Source of the DNA: Hemileia vastatrix
Taxonomy: Eukaryota; Basidiomycota; Pucciniomycetes; Pucciniales; Zaghouaniaceae
NCBI GenBank assembly: GCA_030280995.1
Contig: JASXTE010000001.1
Span: forward strand, 28,738,606 to 28,802,605
DNA length: 64,000 nucleotides
Direction of reading: 5' to 3'
The notes below the pieces were generated by a model. That model had not been told where the DNA came from, searched no databases, and saw only the letters and a program-made list of their open reading frames with translations. Within the stretch, counting starts at the first letter, position 1. The number at the start of each line of letters is the position of its first letter. The translations under genes were made by a program, and so were the position numbers. Of the stretch, positions 12,710-23,737 are shown one piece after another.

Positions 12710-13523
12710 TGTCAGCCTGGCTACTAGACTTACCTGGTAAAATAATTAATTATTTTACTGAGGTGAAGCCATGCCTTTTTTAAAATTCTTATTAATAATT
12801 TATTATTTATTATTTACTTATGTAATACTTACAACTAACTAAGCTAATTATATTAAGTAGTGTAAATAATTAATTTAAGTAAGTGTCCTATACATTTTTA
12901 CTCCCTAAGACCGTGCTCAATAATGAAGTTGATTCGGAATAAAAATTAATAATAAAATTTTAATAAAAAACCTTAAAAATATTATATTACTTCATTGAGA
13001 GATCTGGATTTCGGTGAAATCAATATAATTAACTCAAATGTGTTGTATTAATTGTGACAGCCCAAGGGAACTCATACTTTATTACCAATGAAAATGATGC
13101 CCTTGTTGACATACCTATTAATTTATTTTTTCTCATGTCATATATATACTCCTTCTTAGTCAGCTTCTTTCTCACATCCTTGCAGTAGATGGTGTAAATT
13201 CTGCGTCTTTATTTCCCTCATGTTTGCCTATAAAAGGCCCTCACTTTTTGTACTTTTCAAAACATTCCTTACTTACTTACTTTATTATAATTACATACAA
13301 AAAAACTATATATTATTATCAATTATTGTTTTAGTATTAACATTAAAACCGTGATTCTAAACCTTTAAATATAATTGTAATCTACCTCTTTACCTCTTTT
13401 TATTTGAGTAAATAATCTTTAAAAGATAATAAAATATGTACCAAGTTTGAATTCTCTGAAACTCATTGTTGACGTCCTTGGACCTCCCTGGAAAACCTTC
13501 TAGACTTGAAAGCCCACTTGACA
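12710..13523 (+). repeat. Element B1 3' LTR
   Basis: The LTR begins TGTCAGCCTGGCTACTAGAC after the purine tract AGAGTAAGGGAG and ends CTTGACA, followed by the target duplication CATCC. A TATA-like CCTATAAAAGGCC lies near 13228. It is very similar to the 5' LTR with scattered substitutions and a few indels. Confidence 0.9.
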
Positions 13524-13528
13524 CATCC

Positions 13529-14406
13529 CCTGTTGTTTAGATGCTACAAGTAGGAAAATTTACTGCATATTATAAATGAATATTGAAAGTTGGTAGACAA
13601 TAATACAAGTAACATGCTTATAACCAATGAAAAGTTACTGCAATGGTGGGAGATTTTTCAGTTTTTCTTATTTCTATCTATTATTGTCTGTCGTAGTCCC
13701 AATCCTATGAGTAATTAAGTCTTTATATTGCTTATATTTAAACTTGCCTATAATAGGTGGTCATAATCATCGCTAATTGGTCATTACAAAATCCCACTTT
13801 TTTCAAGAAAAAAAAGGAAATAAAGTTTTAATTATAATGTTTTTTACTCCTCAAGACCTTTTTTAATGACTTAACATGGAGGGTATATCTATTTTATCAT
13901 GACTTAATTTATTATAAAGTTTCCATGTTGGAGACCCCATAATATTACAGATTGTTCCAGTGACCAGACTAAATCTCCTCAATATAGAATAAACAGTAAT
14001 ATAGCATTCAATAGTCATGTAGTACTCAGAGAACAAATTTTGAGAGCAGGATCAATGTAATATAAAGTATGGAAAACTATTAAAGGGCATTGATCTTAAA
14101 AAAACCAACATGACCTAGTTCCCCAGCTTTCTTATCATTATTGATAGTGCACAATTACTATGTTCATACTTATCAATTGTTTTAGTTGAACCTAGCTCCA
14201 ATCACCACTCATTCCTAAAACCATTCACACCATTATTGTCATTCAAACAAATTTATATGTTGATGTGGTTAACATATTAGTTCTGAATCTTTTCAATAAT
14301 CCTGAGAAAATTCATAGTTATTCATCAGTAAAAAGATGTTGGCACTGGCTAACAGACGCCAGCTTTTTTTTTCTGGTGATTGCATGTATAGTTCATAAAT
14401 TCTGCT
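13529..14406. other. Non-coding AT-rich stretch
   Basis: Nothing recognisable is seen on either strand. The stretch continues the pre-insertion sequence of B1 and ends where homology to the Tc1-like transposon begins (CTACAGCCAAGTCAGC at 14406-14421). Confidence 0.5.
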
Positions 14407-14815
14407 ACAGCCAAGTCAGCAAAGCTTCATTATTTTTCAAAAATAATTGCTACTTTTCTCTCCTGGCTGCCACTTTCTTGTACTGTCAAATCATACAAGC
14501 TGGAGGCCAACCCAGCTGCAACTGTCTCACATAAGACAGCAACTGTCCGACATTAGATGACTTTTTTTTTCTGATGTGTGATTTTCCTAACCAAGATGCC
14601 TTAATTTCACCATTGATTGATTTCTTATCCCCTTATTTCATTCTTGTTCTCATTCTCATTTTTTTCACCATTTTTTTACTTTTCTTCCAGGTATCATATC
14701 TAACTCAATTATTGCTCTGCCTCTTGAATGTCTTATTTGGAAACTACCCTTCTCACAAGTTTTTCCCCAACCAACACAGTTGACTGTGAGTTTTTTTTTT
14801 CATTCTTTTTTTCAG
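14407..14815 (+). mobile_element. 5' end of a Tc1/mariner-like transposon, transposase missing
   Basis: The segment matches, in opposite orientation, the region upstream of the Tc1-like transposase at 56640-57045. Shared blocks include TACAGCCAAGTCAGC, AATAATTGCTAC, TCAAATCATAC...GCTGGAGGCCAACCCAGC, ATTGCTCTGCCTCTTG and CCCCAACCAACACAGTTGAC followed by GTGAGTT. The last block looks like an untranslated exon with its splice donor. After the donor the two copies part: here the unrelated frame of pseudogene X follows, there the transposase. It is either a truncated insertion or the 5' end of an element with other cargo. Confidence 0.7.
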
Positions 14816-14857
14816 TTTATTTTCTAATATTTCTTGCTTGGTTTAAAGCCCAGAAAT

Positions 14858-15652
14858 ATGACAACAGATAATTTTTTTCCACCCCCCATACCCTTCCTAT
14901 TGAAAATTTTGACTCTGATGAATCCTGGAATAAAGGATCTTATGGTTCCTCAGGGAAAAATGATACTTACATGAAATCCGTTGTAATTTATACAGAGTTC
15001 ACATTCTTCTTACCTAAAAAAACTATCCCAAGGACTCCAACAGACAAAAATGAACTACCAAATCAACTTCTCCAAATTTTACTCAAGTTCAATCACATCC
15101 CAAAAAATTGAAATTTCTTTGGGATGTTGAACATAATGTTTTAGATGAATATAAATATATATCAGTACAAACCATTATTGACATCAAAAAAAAGTTAAAT
15201 TTTGGGCTGATTATGTTTAAAAGAAGGTTTCCTCAGATGATGTTACATGGTTTGTATAAATTCTCCATGGTGGAATATACTCTGGAAAGAAAAATGCTTC
15301 ATTGGATTCAAAAGAAATGTTCATCAAATTTTTTGACGTGGCTCAGAAAACACCTGATGATTGTAAAATTGTTTTTTCTCTCAAACAGACAGACCCAAAG
15401 TGGGCAGCTCAGGTTAGCATTTTTTTACTTTTTTTTGCATGGCTGATTATTATTTAGGATAAGACAATTTTGCAAAGCCTCAGAACAAACTATGCTATTG
15501 AAGGGCACAATGATGAAAGTCCAGAAATCAGTATTGGTCCAGAACTACAAGCCAAACACTTGGATATTGTCTTCTTGATCCAGGAATCCCATCCACCTTG
15601 TAAAGATTTAACAGGAAGTTCTGATGCTTATTGCTGTGTTAATCCTGGTAAC
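14858..15652 (+). pseudogene. Pseudogene X, 5' half (unrecognised protein)
   Basis: I do not recognise the family. A frame starts at ATG 14858 (MTTDNFF). It can be followed with frameshifts at a C run (about 14880), at an A run (about 15105) and at a second A run (about 15190), plus two in-frame TAA codons near 15215 and 15260. A 45-nt intron (15413-15457, GTTAGC...TTTAG) separates a segment ending TDPKWAAQ from one starting DKTILQSLRTNYAIEG. The frame runs into VNPGN at the H insertion site and resumes in frame at 54304. The 5' end sits directly downstream of a Tc1-like 5' region with a splice donor, so X may have been transcribed from that promoter. It is broken by small lesions and by the nest of insertions. 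Confidence 0.55.
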
Positions 15653-16123
15653 TGTTGAAGGGTTCTTTTAGTCTAGAAGGTTTTTAACGGAGGTCCAACG
15701 GCGGTGTAAGGTGTATTTTTGGGATCTCAAGGTAAGAGTACGTATAATTTATCTTTTATTTGTTTTACTCAATTTAAAGAGGTAAAGTTATCATAATTAT
15801 TATAACGATTTATAATTTAGAACTACTCTATTTTAAGTACTGAAATAATAAATAATATTAATAAATATTTTGAATTTAAATGATTTAATAAAATAAGTAA
15901 GTAAGTAAAGGATGAGTCAAGACAACCAGAAAAGGGAGGCCTTATATAGGCAAAAGAAAGACAAAGCACAGAGTTAAAATCCTATATACAGGAGTATGAG
16001 AGAAGAATAGGAATATTCCAGAAAAACAATTTCAAATAATAAGGCTGTTTTAAAAAGGTGTTAGAAATGTGTATTTACTGTATATGATAAAAATAAATTA
16101 GTTTATTTAAAAATTACTGTAAG
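15653..16123 (-). repeat. Solo LTR H, left part (U5 side), minus orientation
   Basis: The sequence reads TGTTGAAGG...AGTCTAGAAGG, the reverse complement of the usual LTR end. The LTR continues at 53965-54298. The whole is about 805 bp and is flanked by the target duplication GTAAC (15648-15652 and 54299-54303), with no internal region left, so H is a solo LTR. It was later split by element B2, which duplicated GTAAG (16119-16123 and 53960-53964). Confidence 0.9.
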
Positions 16124-16929
16124 TGTCAGCCAGGCTACTAGACTTACCCAGTGAAATAATTAATTATTTACTGGATGAAGCCGCACCTTACCATTTTAAT
16201 TATTATTTAATTATAATTTAGTTACATTAAAATTAGTTATAATAAATTAACTAATTACAGATTGATAAAATTAAATAAATAATTAAAATTAAAATATAAA
16301 ATTGTCCCTTATATTTTTCTCTAACACCGTGCTCATTTGACAGGTTGGAAAAAATAAAAATTTATATTAAAAAATAAATATTAAGTTAAAATAAGATTTT
16401 AATATTCAAATAATATTAAATATATACAAAAAATTCAAATTTCTTATTTAGAATTGACTTCTACAGTAAATATTAAATAAATTGATGTATTTTCTGACAT
16501 ACTCTGTAAATACATCTGTTTGACGCCTTCTTTTTAGAATAACTTTATTATTTGAAAATACTCCTTCTGGAATATTCTTTTCTCTCTCTCATACTACTGT
16601 TTTTAGAATTTGATTGCCGTGCTTTGTCTCTCCTTTGCCTATATAAGGCCTCTCTTTTTGTTGTCTTTTCATCATTCCTTTACTACATTACTTTATAACA
16701 ACATTAACAATCAAACACTTATTCTTATAATCTATAGCATTAGTATTTCCAATACTTAACTCTAATATATAATTTATATCAATATTTTAATCATACCTCT
16801 TTTAAATTGAGTAAAATAATCATCCTAGATTTAAGAGATACGTACAAATTTGTTGAGAGTCCATTTAAACCTTCAAAATCCTCGTAAAAACTTCATACCA
16901 ATCTTCTAGACCAAAGGTGTACCTTGACA
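16124..16929 (+). repeat. Element B2 5' LTR (mosaic)
   Basis: The LTR is 806 bp, from TGTCAGCCAGGCTACTAGAC to GTACCTTGACA, with TATATAAGGCC near 16640. The first half is the A/H type (ACTGGATGAAGCCGCACC). The second half, with TTCTAGACCAAAGGTGTACC, is the type found in E and in the LTR at 33455. It therefore combines U3 and U5 of two subfamilies. Confidence 0.85.
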
Positions 16930-17069
16930 ATTGGGATCCTTTCCGAAATATCGACGGCGTAACATTAATTGAGGCGTAATCGAGGGGACCATTGGCGTAC
17001 AAGTACCTGTAAAGGACGAGAGAAGGCGAGAAAACGACGAACGTCATACGTCACGTGATAAAAGCTTTT

Positions 17070-17124
17070 GCTGCAAACGGGAATTGAACCGCACTCCAAA
17101 ACTTAAGTTCATATACTGACTAAA
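17070..17124 (-). other. tRNA-like (A-box/B-box) motif in the B2 leader
   Basis: The minus strand carries GGTTCAATTCC at 17090-17080, a near match to the RNA polymerase III B-box GGTTCGANTCC. TTTAGTCAGTAT, weakly A-box-like, lies upstream at 17124-17113. The block runs antisense to the element. The spacing is short for a tRNA gene and no acceptor stem is evident. Confidence 0.35.
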
Positions 17125-17289
17125 CATCGTATATATTGTGGTAATTATTGTTATTACTATTTGTGGGTTACTCTTCACTCTTCATTTGCTACATATTTCC
17201 TTTTACTCAGAACTCTGTAAGTGGAATTAATTTGCTCATTTTGCAGGGGGAGGTGTCTGGTAATTTGGAATTTAATTTTATTATTATAT

Positions 17290-17885
17290 TTTTTTTTATT
17301 TTTCCTGGTTGACCATAATTGAGCAATAACTGTTCTTAGTCCCAGAAGTATTAAAATAATTATATTTTAATATTAATTATTATCATTTTTCAGTTGACAA
17401 TTGTCCTGATTAATTTGAATTTTAATTGTTCCAGTTGAAAAATTGTCCTGACAATAATATTTTTTTAATTAATAAATAATATTTAATTACTTCATTTGAC
17501 CTTGAGTCCTGGTAGTTAAAGAAATTTTTTTTAATTAATAAAACTCATATTTAATTACTTAAGTTGACATTAAGTCCTGGTAGTTAAGTAATCAGTTTAA
17601 TAAAATTTTAAAATAAAAAATTTATATTTAATTACTTCAGTTGACATTAAGTCCTGGTAGTTAAGTTAATCAGTTTAATAAAATTTTGTTAAATTAATAA
17701 AGTTTCATATTTGAATACTTCAGTTGACAATAAGTCCTGGTAATAAATTAGTTGATTTAAATCCTGAAAAAAAATAATTATTAATAAAAATTTTTAATTT
17801 ATTTCTACAGTTGATTATATTATAATCCTGGTTTTAAATTTTTTTTTACTAATAAATTAATTTATTTAAGTTGATTTTTATCCTA
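17290..17885 (+). repeat. B2 leader array of CAGTTGAC-N5-GTCCTGGT motifs
   Basis: About nine imperfect copies are seen between the primer-binding region and gag, for example TTGACATTAAGTCCTGGTAG near 17563 and 17641. They are spaced roughly 40-80 bp apart by AT-rich spacers such as TAATTAATAAA. The core holds the short inverted repeat GAC...GTC. The array lies wholly in the untranslated leader. Confidence 0.75.
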
Positions 17886-17989
17886 AAAAAATTTTTATTA
17901 TTATTTTTATTTTATTTCTGTTAAATAAAAATTAAAAATAAAAGACTAATTAATTTGTCTCTTTTTTTTCATTTCATTTAAATCTTAAA

Positions 17990-20900
17990 ATTACTGACCA
18001 AAGTGGTTTTGCTGCACGTGAAGAAGAACTAGACTTAATTGATTATGATGAGCCTACTTCTGTAAGTTCTCCTTTAACAAGAAGAATTTCTCAAACTAAT
18101 AAATCCTTGCCCCAAACAGGATGTAGAGATGGAAGAAGTAGAAATCCTAGTGGACACGACTAAGGATCTGAAGCCTATGATAAACCCACCAGAAGAGCTT
18201 CCAAAAGGCTTCAGGATAAAAAAGATGCCATTGTCTCAGCAGGTAAAGAATCTGTCTAATCACATAAAGGAGTTAAGGACAGAAAGCTTGAGACTAAAGG
18301 TAAGGGTAGATGCTTTGGAAGAAAAGGTGAGAAGAACAGATACTTTTCTCCAAGAGAAGAAGAAACCTCTTCCTCCCAGGGATCAACAACGATTGGCTCC
18401 CCAGTCCCAAGAGATGGTGGAAGTGTCCAAGTGGAAGTGGGACTGGCTCAACACTCAGTGGGACTACTTGGCTCAAAACCAGCATCAGTTACCTCAGGTA
18501 GGTCCATCAAGGCCCACCCAAGCCAACCCCACTCCTCCCCACCCCTATCAAGGAGGCAAAAGAAGAAGAAAGCCCAATATGGTGATACCCAGAAAACCCT
18601 GGTGCGTCCCTCTATTGATTCTCAAGTGCCTTTTCTTGTGGTTGATTCTGTTCTTTCAGGTAAATCTGAGAAGGAGGAAGACACCTTGAGACCAGTAGAG
18701 GCTGGGAGAAGTAGACAGATATCTCATGTATCTAATCCATTACTTTTAATTGCTACCTCAATGATTAATCCTGATATGGCTGTGATTGATGAAACTCTTG
18801 ACCCTGAGTTCTATGAGAGTCTGGAAAGTTACTCAGTTTCCTTATTGAGAAACACTCCAGATGTAGCAAGAATTAATGATGAGCACTTGAGAGATATTAT
18901 TGCCAAGAAAAATCATATAATGAACAATATGCAATTGACTCAGAGATATAATAGTTTGTTAACTGATCAGGGTTATCAAGAATTAAGAAGTGAAGCACAG
19001 AGAGTCTCTGATGAATTGTCTCATTACAAAGCAACCCATGAAAAGAAAGTTGCTTTATGGCAAAATATAAAAAATGATTTGTCTAAACTAAAAGATACTG
19101 TATCTGCCTGTTTCCAGGAGGTAGAGATAGATAAGTAAAATATGAAAAGATTGAATGACCATTTCTCATCTTTTCAAAATAAAAATCAGTTATCTTTTGC
19201 AACTATCAATGAGAGTTTATCTAGTCTTCCAAGAATGAAAACAAGACTAACAACCATTAAAGAAAAATTGAACTCATTGTTAAATAACCAAAAATATTCT
19301 GAAATTTCTGTGAAGGAACATATAGTGAAGGATGCTCAAATAGTACCTGTGGCTAGTTCATCTAAAGTAAAAATAGCTCCAGAAATACCTGTTGATAACA
19401 CTGAGTTTCCATCAAAAACTGATGATGCACCAGGATCTGCAACAGAAGGATTAAAGAATGAGATTTAAGCACAATTAGAGAAATTGCAGCTGCTGCTTAC
19501 TCAGAAAAAAGCTAGTACTAAGGAGACTCCTTCAAATCAAAAGAATTGGCCAAAACTTTACCAGTACCAAACATTTGATGGTGATTCTTCCTCTGATTGG
19601 CAACAATTTATTTACAGAATTGATAACTTAAAAAATTCTTACAAACTCCCAGATGAGGAAATTGTGTCCAAGTTAATTTCTTTGTTCACTAATGTTGCCC
19701 TGATGTGGTATGAATCTGTTCTCCTGGATGGGAATGAATACTCATGGGAGGATTGGAAGAAATTAATTAAAGCACAATTTGGTGGCTCCAAGTTCAGAAT
19801 GGCTCAACAAAGGCAGTATTAGGAAACTAGATATAGCTCTTCTACTGATAAAACTATTGAGTTTTTAATGAAACTTGTAAAAATCTTAAGGGCAATGGAC
19901 CCAAATATGGAGTTTGATTTATGGAAGGACAGGATCCTCTATAAATTACCAATGTCTCTGAGAGACTTGATAGTGGCTAGGACTGAGTTTTCCAAAGAAC
20001 CCTCGTCTTTCATCAATACTTGCAATGAGATACTTCCAAACAATAAGTATGATGCCAGAAGATTCATTCCTAGGACCCCTTTGGAGAAACCCTCCACTTA
20101 CCAACAGAAACCTCTGGAAAAGGTTGGTAAACCTTTTGCCCCTGTTGCACCACAGAAGTATGCAACAAACACTTGCTTCAAGGGCAACAAGCCTTGGCAG
20201 AAAGGCCATGTTTGTGACAAGAAGATAAATCTTGTAGAACAAACAGAGGAGCATGCTGATGACAAAGTGGCACTGGATGATACATCAAGTGATTGTGCCA
20301 GCAATATTTCATATGAATCTCAACAAGAAATCTTGATGCTGGAAGAGGATATCCATTATTTAAATACTATTGACATTGATAATAATGATTTATCTACAGT
20401 TGAAGATGATGAGATCATAAAGAAAATTGAGGATAGCTCAATTATTATTGCCCCTCTAAAGGCACCAGTCTTGATTAATGGAACCAGCATTGAAGTTGTT
20501 CTGGATTCTGGAGCTGGAGGAAATGTAGTATCTGAAAGAGCACTTCCTTCAGTAGATCAAGACTATAAATCTAAACTGATGCCTATCATTTCTGAAAATT
20601 GGAGAGGGTATGGCTCTGTTTTGTCCCCCATTGGTAAATACAAAGCCACAGGGTTTTTTAAATATAACCATGGTTTTGTAAGAGCTATTTGTGATTTTGT
20701 TGTCATGAAAAATGATAACTTGAGCAATTGGTTTATTGTAGGGAATGATATTTTAACCAAGTATGGCATAAAATTGGATCCTTCAAACCAATGTTTCACA
20801 ATGGGGATGAATGGGAAGAGAAAATTTAAAATTTCCTCCCCTAAAAATTATTAAAACCAGAATTGAACACATGTAATTCTGTGGTTCAATATAAAGGAAG

Positions 20901-23737
20901 ATCTACAAAGGAAATGCATGCCCTTATGTGTGAAATTGACAATGCTTCTTTTGGAGAACAACTTTCTGGTGAGGATAAAGATTCCATCATTAACTTGATA
21001 AAATCTTTTCCTATGGCCTTTTCTCATGGGTCACATGAACTGGGATTAGTTAAAGAGAAAATGAAACTTTCATTGTCTTGCCCATTAACTGATATACCAC
21101 CTAGTTTAAAGAAGAAGCCTTATCCTGCTTCTCCCACAAAGAGAAAGGATATTGAAGATAATATCTCTACCCTTTTAAAAATGAATATTATTGAAAAGGT
21201 AGTTGAAACACCTAATAATTGTGTTATCTCACCTGTCCTAATTTCTTATGAGAAAGATAAAGCCAGGTTATGTGGTGATTATAGAGCACTAAACACTTAT
21301 ACTGTTGATGATATCTATCCTTTACCTAGAATAAGCTCTATACATGCTACTTTACAGGGTGCTAAATATATCAGCTGTTTGGATGGTAATAAGGGATATC
21401 ACCAGGTACCTGTTGAGAAAAATTCTCAGAACTTTCTGATGATTGCCACTCATATGGGTATTTATAAGTATATTAGGATGCCATTTGGCCCTAAAAATGC
21501 CCCTTCAGTTTTCTAAAAAGTCATGGATAACACATTCCATCAAGAGATAATTGAATGATGGCTGATGGTGTATATTGATGATATCATCATATTCTCAAAA
21601 ACATTTGAGGACCATCTTAACCACCTGTGTAAAGTATTCCACAAAATGGATGAAATAAATATGACACTTGCTTTGAAGAAATGTAAATTTGGTTTCCATT
21701 CTTTAAAAGTTCTTGGTCATGTTGGTTTAGGCTTACAGATATGTGTTGACCATAAAAAAGTGGCAGCCATACAACAGGTGAAGGCTCCTACTACAGTGAG
21801 AGAGCTCCAAAGTTTTTTGGGAATGTGTGGATACTATAGACAGTGTATTAAAAATTAACAAGTCATAGCTTTACCTCTTACCCAATTAACTAGAAAGGAT
21901 GTTGCTTTTGTCTGGAATAGTGAAAGACAAAGAGCCTTTGACACTATGAAAAACTGTTTGATGTCAGCACCAATTCTTTCTTTACCTGACTTTAATCAAC
22001 CATTTGTTTTGTACACTGATGCCAGTTTCATTGGTCTTGGTGCTGCCCTCCATCAAAAACAAGTGATAAATGATAAAGTTTCAGAAGTAGTAATTTGTTA
22101 TATTTCAAGAACCTTGAGAAATAGTGAATTGAAATATGGTGCTACTCAATCAGAGTGTTTAGCTGTAGTGTGGGCTCTAGAAAAGCTACATTATTACCTA
22201 GATGACCAGAAATTTGAACTTTCCACTGACTGCAGTGCAGTTAAATACCTTTTAAACTTGAAAACACCTAACAGACATATGTTCAGATGGCAGTTAGCTG
22301 TTCAAGAATACAGAGGGAGAATGACAATTATTCATAGGGCTGGTATTGTTCACTCAAATGTGGATATGTTATCAAGGTTAACTTTACCAAATGATGACTC
22401 TAATCCTGCTTATTATCCTGGGGATGAAATTATTCATATTCATGGGACATCTGTGGTTGATATGGAGGAAGAGCTATTACAGCTTATTCTGGATTCATAT
22501 GATAAGGACACTGACTTAAAAAATTTATGCACCATATTAAATGATCCAAAGAATGCTTCAATACAAGCATTGATTAAAACCCTTCTACCAAAGTACCAAA
22601 AAGCTTTGGAAAAAAAGTAAATTTTCTATAAATGAAGGTTATCTATATTAGAGAAGAAAGTTGAGTAATGTTATTGTTATTCCTCTTTCTATGAAAGAAA
22701 TCATCTTGAAAATTTGTCATGATGACATACTAGCTGGACATTCTGATCTTGAAAAAACAATGATCAGAATTAAAAACACTGCTTGGTGGGTAACTATGTC
22801 TGAAGACACAAAATTATATGTTGAGTCTTGTGATTCTTGCCAAAAATCAAAAAGATTAACTGGTAAAAGAGCAGGATTAATGCAACATATTGAACCTCCT
22901 GATGCACCATGGCAGATAATAAACATGGATTTTGTAACAGGATTACCTATTGCTGGTAAAGACAGTTATAACTCATGTTGGGTTATTGTGGACAGATTCA
23001 CAAAAATGTGTAAATTTATCCCTACCCACAAGGATGTTTCCACTAAAGAATTAGCTTTCTTATGGTGGTCTCATATGTTTAATACTGCTGGTTTTCCTAA
23101 AGCCATAATCTCTGACAGAGACCCTAAATTTACTTCTGAATTTTGGATGTCTCTGATGGATGTTTGTGGTTGTGATCTGAAACTTTCTACTGCCCACCAT
23201 CCACAGACTGATGGTTTAGCTGAAAGAATGATTCAGACTTTAGAGGACATGATTAGAAGGTATTGTGCCTTTGGCCTTGAGTATAAAGATAATGACAGAT
23301 TCACTCATGATTTGGTTACCTTTCTTCCTGGGTTGGAATTTGCTTATAATAGCAATGTTCATTCTGTTACTCAAAGAAAGCCTTTTGAGCTCTGGCTTGG
23401 ATTTGTTCCAAATACTTCTGCCCAAATTCTCAATAACAAAATACCTAAATTGGATATACATCCTGGTGTAAAATCTTTTCTTCAAATACAACAACTATGC
23501 AGAAATCATGCTCAAAAAAGTATTGAAAAATTATTTGAATTTGAGAAGAAGAGATGGGAGAAATTCCATAAAGAATACACTTTTAAAAAGGGTGGTGAAG
23601 TGTTTATTTCTACAGTCCACTTCAACTTACAAGGTAATAACAAATTGAAAGATCCATTTATTGGTCCATTTGTTGTCAGAAGAATGATTGGAGATAACGC
23701 AGTTGAGGTTATTCTGTATTCTCCATATGACAGAAAA
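17990..23737 (+). pseudogene. B2 gag-pol, disabled, first part
   Basis: The start codon has become ATT (17990; B1 and E have ATG). A 58-nt intron-like segment (18062-18119, GTAAGT...AAACAG) is followed by the open alternative frame DVEMEEVEILVDTT to 18689, while the Gag frame has a stop shortly after. Further stops are at 19136, 19466, 19820, 20852, 21514, 21856 and 22618. The stop at 19820-19822 (QRQY then TAG) is shared with E. The zinc knuckle has lost its second Cys (CFKGNKPW). Protease LDSGAGGNVVSE, RT YIDD and the integrase motifs are otherwise readable. The frame is cut at 23737 by element C and resumes at 33145. Confidence 0.9.

Larger units (their letters stand above)
5031..13523 (+). 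mobile_element. Element B1: complete but inactive Ty3/gypsy chromovirus
   Basis: The element is bounded by two LTRs of 811 and 814 bp and flanked by the 5-bp target duplication CATCC (5026-5030 and 13524-13528). Inside are a leader with repeated motifs, a gag-pol region in the order Gag, zinc knuckle, protease, reverse transcriptase, RNase H, integrase, chromodomain, then a purine tract. Frameshifts and stops run through the coding part. The first LTR base pairs are altered at the 5' end (TTTCATCC for TGTCAGCC), which fits an old insertion. Confidence 0.92.

Noticed and set aside
14265..14783. Two hydrophobic ORFs before pseudogene X
   Set aside because: They fall in the Tc1-like 5' region; the second copy at 56621-56872 does not keep the frame.
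17290..17885. CRISPR-like appearance of the leader repeats
   Set aside because: Repeat units are imperfect, the spacers are AT-rich and similar to each other, and the genome is eukaryotic.
22717..22926. Recurring minus-strand ORF opposite integrase (also at 11379, 30570 and 42796)
   Set aside because: Recurs only because the integrase sequence on the other strand is conserved; length varies and no domain is seen.
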